Shown here one piece after another: positions 60,130-64,000 of a stretch of DNA of 64,000 bases. The position numbers and the translations under genes were made by a program. The stretch lies in NCBI GenBank assembly GCA_021234155.1, contig JAJEKV010000234.1:62001-126000 (forward strand). Direction: 5' to 3'. The number at the start of each line of letters is the position of its first letter. Position 1 is the stretch's first letter. This DNA comes from Isoetes taiwanensis. Taxonomy: Eukaryota; Streptophyta; Lycopodiopsida; Isoetales; Isoetaceae. The notes beneath the pieces are model-generated. The model worked only from the letters and a program-made list of their open reading frames with translations, was not told the origin of the DNA and did no database searches.

Positions 60130-60209
60130 TTTCTCGATTTCGCGAAGTCGAGAAAAACTCGTTCCTTTCAATACCTTTTTCTTTTCATTCTCGACTCGCG
60201 AGTCGAGAA
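60130..60209. repeat. Two palindromes in a candidate intron
   Basis: 60130-60155 (one mismatch in the left arm) and 60188-60209 (perfect, CTCGACTCGCGAGTCGAG core) lie between the GTGAGT donor at 60106 and an AG acceptor at 60254-60255. An alternative reading is that they sit between two genes, with an ATG at 60231. Confidence 0.85.
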
Positions 60210-60230
60210 AACTCGCTTCCTTTTCGACAA

Positions 60231-61085
60231 ATGTCATCATTTCGTGGAATTCCAGTCAACGACTCGGATCATTGTCATTGGGCAGCGGTTCACGCCGCGA
60301 GGGAGGAGAATGAAAAGGACAAAGACAATCCGAGCAAGACACATCTCCACGGCCTTAAAGGACTCGAAAAGATAATGATCCCGCATTTGGATCCCGATGA
60401 ACCGGATATATGGTCGAGCCAAACTCCAACTGGGATCCAATTGTCCCGCCAAGCTTGTAATATTTGACGTCAATGGAGTATTAGCTGTAGTATACCACGA
60501 TAAAGACGCCCCCGAGATTAACACCTCGCAGATCCCACCAAAGCGGAGCATAAAATAGTGTATCCGAGGCCTAGAGCTAAGGAAATTGTTGAATGGTGCC
60601 CGAACGGGGATTGAAGTGGGCATATGGTCTTGTATGGCAAAGAAAAAAATATTGTCAATGTTCTTGGTGTTCTCGGCATTTCAATTTTGAAGTTCAAGTT
60701 CGTTTGGGGAAACGAAAAGGGTCGAGCATGTGTCGGACCTCGATCCATTGGGCCACAAAGGGGAAGCATATAATGGTGAAAATTTTGGGACGGGGTTTAT
60801 GAGCAATTCCAGGACTATGGCAAACACAACACGCCGATCATAGACGACTCCGCCTACAAGTGCTATCATAACGCGCAAAATACAATCATCATTAAGCCAT
60901 ATCGACCAAGAATATGAGACGGATAGGTGGTTGTCCTTCTGACCGCGGTCCTGTCTTGGCGAATCCCGCTTTGCCATTCTTGTCGCCGATGTGCTTCGAA
61001 CTATCCGAGCCTCACGGAACCCGATCCAGAGCAAGGCGATCATGAAAGCTATGGACGACAAATATTTTGGTGAACAAGAAGAGTG
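60231..61085 (+). pseudogene. FCP1/NIF-like (HAD phosphatase fold) protein, frameshifted
   Basis: Plus-strand frames read in order AAVHAAREENEKDKDNPSKT and LEKIMIPHLDPDEPDIW; then in another frame PAKLVIFDVNGVLAVVYHDK; RPRAKEIVEWC; GIEVGIWSCMAKKN; NIVNVLGVLGISILKFKFVW; then GKHIMVK and VYEQFQDYGKHNTPIIDDSA with YKCYHNAQNTIIIKPY. The set FDVNGVL, VGIWSCMAKKN, FxWG and IIDDSxYK with a late NTIII strand is the signature of plant proteins with an FCP1-homology domain. The usual DxDxT/V loop is DVNGV here, as in many plant members, so catalysis is uncertain. At least five frame changes and a TAG (60555) break it. The acidic loop and the IIDD motif are intact at the residue level. Confidence 0.7.
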
Positions 61086-61190
61086 ACCTCCGCGCCGGAT
61101 AGTCAAATTGTGTGAATATTGTAAACAAACGTGAACACATGTATTGAACATTTTGTAATGAATATACTTGTATATTGAGTTTTCGCTGCC

Positions 61191-61400
61191 TTTCTCGACT
61201 CACGAGTCGAGAAAGGCATGCTTGTCCTGTTGATGAGACCATTTGTATGTTTGATTGTGTGACTGGATGCAGCCACAAACTATTATGATAATGCTTGTAC
61301 ATTGCGTTTCCTGGGGCTTTCTCGACTCGCGAGTCGAGAAAGGCACTGGTTGTCTCGTTGACGAAACCATTTGTATGCTTCCGTGTGTGATTGGATGCAA
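61191..61400. repeat. Duplicated 3' unit with a perfect palindrome
   Basis: Two units of about 127 bases each contain CTCGACTCNCGAGTCGAG (61191-61214 and 61318-61341; the second is perfect). Each then reads CATTTGTATG, GTGTGANTGGATGCANCCA and TATTATNATAATG. They follow the FCP1-like coding region, where a transcript 3' end would be expected, so a role in 3' end formation is conceivable. Confidence 0.85.
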
Positions 61401-61989
61401 CCATATCTTATATTATAATGTTTTAGTGCAAGTAATGGACCACGCCCTAAATCTGACGGCTAAAATTTGATTGACTTAATTCGACGATGGGGATTAAAGT
61501 GAAAAAAAGGAAATGGTCTTTTGCCCTATCGGGCTTATGATGGCAGAGATTATTATAGCAGAGCATGGCCGCCCGTTCTGATGGCTACTCTTACCTGTGA
61601 AAGTGGACATGGCTGTGGATCCTCAACTGCTGCTTATGGCTTCGGACGTGGCTATGGTGAAGGCTTTAGCTTTGGCAGCAGGGATGTAGGACACAAGCAG
61701 AAAATGTAACACAAAAGACGGGTACGTTAGGCTCCAAATTGAACAAATATTAGCTTTCCAGAGCATCAACGTCATCATCCTCTACAAAAAAATGTCCGAT
61801 TCTGTTCTTCAAGCTGAGAGTCCCAAGGTATTATTTTCAAGAACCTCTGTAATCTATAATCTATAATTAATTAGATCTATAATCTATGTGAAGTACTCCC
61901 ATGCTTGCCATATTTATCCATTTTTAGAAGAGTGACTGACGTAACACGAATTGTGGTTGTGACTGTGTTTTTGTTCTAATTGTTATTCA
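61401..61989. other. Boundary of the GC-rich block and 5' region of the B3 gene
   Basis: Composition returns to AT-rich after about 61700. A 62-codon frame at 61521-61709 (Gly/Tyr/Phe-rich) has no known domain. 61891-61944 copies the last part of the B3 gene (see 63039-63094), a relic of duplication. Confidence 0.5.
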
Positions 61990-63128
61990 GGTTGTGACTC
62001 AGGCTGTGAAGTTTTGGAACAACTTTAAAGGAACACGCTCTTGGCTCCTTACTTCAAGGCAACACTTGAAGAGCGTTCTCTTGAAGCAGACTATGAAAGT
62101 TAAGTTACAAAAATGTTTTGTATGCTCACCCTTTTGATCTATCTCCTTGAGAGCTCTTCTTATATCATTGTCTAGCTTATGAATAGCTATGGGCTAGCTT
62201 ATTCCAAATGCTTTTTATGAAGCGCATTCTGCTCAACTGGAGGGCAAAATCACTATCAAAGCATATGACATGGACTGGGTAATGACCATACAAGAGGTTG
62301 AAAATGATACATTTAAGTTAGGGGGCTTTGGCTGGAAGACGATGGCAGCTCATTATGCAATATCAGAAGGCGATATGGTGGTTTTCAGGCTGGTGAAAAA
62401 GGCACAGATATGTATAGAAGTCTTTGGAAGTAATAAATGCCTGAGGCAAAGCACAGTTCCTATGTACAATAAAGGCGAAATGCCTAGAGATGATCAAGAT
62501 AAGTATGGTGATAATAATACAGGGAAACATCCGAGCCCCATCAAGATACATATGGTAACAAGCATGTCATCAAAAAGTCATCTAAGCGGAAGGTGAGTGC
62601 CCCATCAGCAAAATACGTAACAAGAGAAATTGCCTAAGGAGAAGAAAAAGATTGAGGGGGATTCAGATGATGACCAAGTTGATTCTAATGCAACATCAAA
62701 AATGATGAGAATGATAGCCAAGAGCCATATAACTAATCGTCCAAGCTTTGTGATTGTTCTTCTAAAGTCTGTACGAACCTTTATCAAACTTCTGTTACTA
62801 TTGTATTCTTATTATCTTGATCAGCAGATTCACATGCTATTCTTTCTTGCAGACCATAAACAGAGTCTTTGCAACTGAACATTTAAGTCTGAATGGATAC
62901 GGCACCTTAGAAGATTGCCATGGTGAGAAATGGGTCTTTCCATTTAAAACACGGTCAAGGTTTACTTGGATAAGATTTGTCAAGAAGCACGAGCTTGAAG
63001 TGGGAGATTCGTGTCTTTTTGAAGCAGTGAGCAATGATAAGTACTCCCATGCTTGCAATATTTATCCATTTTTTGGAAGAGTGACTGATGTAATGTCCTT
63101 TTTAGCAGGAGAAACCAGCAGGCTATAA
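61990..63128 (+). CDS. Two-domain B3 (REM-like) DNA-binding protein
   Basis: Likely plant-specific nuclear transcription factor. A first exon near 61990-62099 ends in LKSVLLKQTMK, the first strand of a B3 domain, before a GTTAAG donor. Exon 62198-62592 follows an AG and supplies the rest: LIPNAFYEAHSAQLEGKITI, VENDTFKLGGFGWKTMAAHY, AISEGDMVVFRLV and CIEVFG. A charged linker follows (EKKKIEGDSDDDQVDS). A second B3 domain starts NRPSFVIVLLKS at a GTACGA donor (62771) and resumes at 62853 with TEHLSLNGYGTLEDCHGEKW, FTWIRFVKKHELEVGDSCLF. It stops at 63128. The phase at the 62592/62639 junction is unresolved, and exons upstream of 61990 were not found. Both B3 folds look intact at the residue level, so the gene may be functional, although the duplicated fragments around it show rearrangement. 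Confidence 0.75.
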
Positions 63129-63478
63129 ATTATTCGAATCTATAAATATTAAACCAGCAGGCTATAAAAACCAGCAGGCAGTATGCCATTTCCACTGCTT
63201 AAAGCAATCTGCAAAAGGTCATTTCATCAAACAATGACCTATCTAAAGATGGGAAGGTGAACTTGAAGCATTCTTGGTACATGCCAGACCCACAGGTGCT
63301 TTGAGCTTGCCCTTATTTTGTCTGCATAAGAAATCATTCTTCCCTTTCCTTATTTTAATCAACCCAAAAGGGACTGCAAATGCAGTGTTTGTTTACAAGG
63401 CCATGATTAGATCTATATTACATTTATGTGAAGTACTCCCATGCTTTCCATATTTATGCATTTTTATGGGAATGTGAT
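63039..63478. repeat. Repeated fragments of the B3 gene 3' end
   Basis: AAGTACTCCCATGCTTGCNA with TATTTATCCATTTTT occurs at 61891-61944, 63039-63094 and (shorter) 63431-63478. ACCAGCAGGCTATAAA is also doubled at 63113 and 63153. Only the 63039 copy is within a B3 frame. The others are non-coding relics, consistent with an ancestral tandem B3 array. Confidence 0.75.
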
Positions 63479-64000
63479 CTTAAAAGCATTCTTGGTATAT
63501 GTGCTTACATGAGCCAATGTGGTGGCAGACTGTTAGCAGATTGGTCAATCATGTAATTGCCATAGCAGCAATCAGGCAGTCCCATGTTTGTCCAAAGCTA
63601 TATCTGCTCATATTTGTGAATTATTTACACAAATTGCCATATTTTTGCTTTGTATTACACAGAGGTCTGTGGACTTTTCAGCATGCTGAAAATGAAGTTG
63701 AGGTTAATCAGTATCTGTAATATGATAAGGCCCCTCTATGGAAGAAAGCTATCTCAAAAGGTTAATTTCTTGACGGTCTGCAGATTAATTAGCCAAATTT
63801 TAACCAATCAACAGCCGGAGAATTATTTTTCAAAAGTGTAATAGAAAGCGAAATACTTGAATATTCGTTATAGATAGACATTTAGTGGGACAGTTTCAAG
63901 CACCCACGTAGACTAGCACCCACGTAGACTGAGCCATTTTCATTCAACCAAGAGCCGGAAAATTATTTTTTGAAGGTATAGGATAAACTGGAGACATTTT
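63129..64000. other. Downstream of the B3 gene; no further gene seen
   Basis: AT-rich, with frames of at most 73 codons. It contains the repeat relic above and a tandem GCACCCACGTAGACT (63900-63929). Nothing else is recognised. Confidence 0.5.

Noticed and set aside
53601-61450. Endogenous giant-virus insertion, because of hairpins near coding ends and dense frames
   Set aside because: No viral hallmark gene is seen, consensus introns appear to split the coding region, and the FCP1-like domain is of plant type. Kept only as a remote alternative.

Overview
The window reads as nuclear DNA of a land plant. It has an intact plant-type alpha-amylase gene with GT-AG introns, a two-domain B3 DNA-binding protein gene, a plant P450 remnant and a conserved plant coiled-coil protein gene. 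These genes are short and far apart in AT-rich, repeat-filled sequence. The low gene density, the decayed non-LTR retrotransposons and a reading frame resembling the DUF7869 family suggest a large genome, possibly of a fern or another non-flowering plant. That last point is inference.

Layout. 1-5.7 kb: no recognisable gene, but small repeat arrays. 5.7-6.1 kb: 5' part of a P450 gene broken by an internal deletion (minus). 7.3-8.9 kb: a long imperfect inverted repeat enclosing an LTR-retrotransposon-like remnant. 10.3-11.7 kb: a coiled-coil protein gene (minus). 14.0-15.7 kb: a decayed LINE with a YADD motif. 15.9-20.7 kb: tRNA-derived SINE-like copies, two of them inside a 430 bp tandem duplication. 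21.107-25.821 kb: a complete non-autonomous CACTA (En/Spm-type) transposon with a 3 bp target duplication. 26.5-28.2 kb: a four-exon alpha-amylase gene (minus, 416 residues), the best supported gene here. 31.0-31.36 kb: a periodic array of an 8-base motif. 31.7-49.8 kb: at least five more LINE pieces, one GC-rich and apparently recent copy inserted in a dispersed repeat, and a possible multi-exon membrane protein gene (40.7-41.8 kb). 50.4-53.3 kb: a frameshifted DUF7869-like gene (minus). 53.6-61.5 kb: a GC- and CpG-rich block unlike its surroundings. 61.9-63.13 kb: a B3-domain gene (plus).

The block at 53.6-61.5 kb is the most unusual part. It begins with promoter-like sequence and a small spliced reading frame, then has a degenerate tandem repeat and stretches of broken coding sequence. 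The last coding stretch is clearly FCP1/NIF-like (HAD phosphatase fold). Throughout it carries at least fourteen copies of a palindrome with CTCGACT...AGTCGAG arms. Several of these lie inside two candidate introns and in a duplicated unit just after the coding region. I do not know a described family with this organisation.

The genes show no shared pathway and each appears to be an independent locus. Much of the window is derived from mobile elements of several classes and ages.
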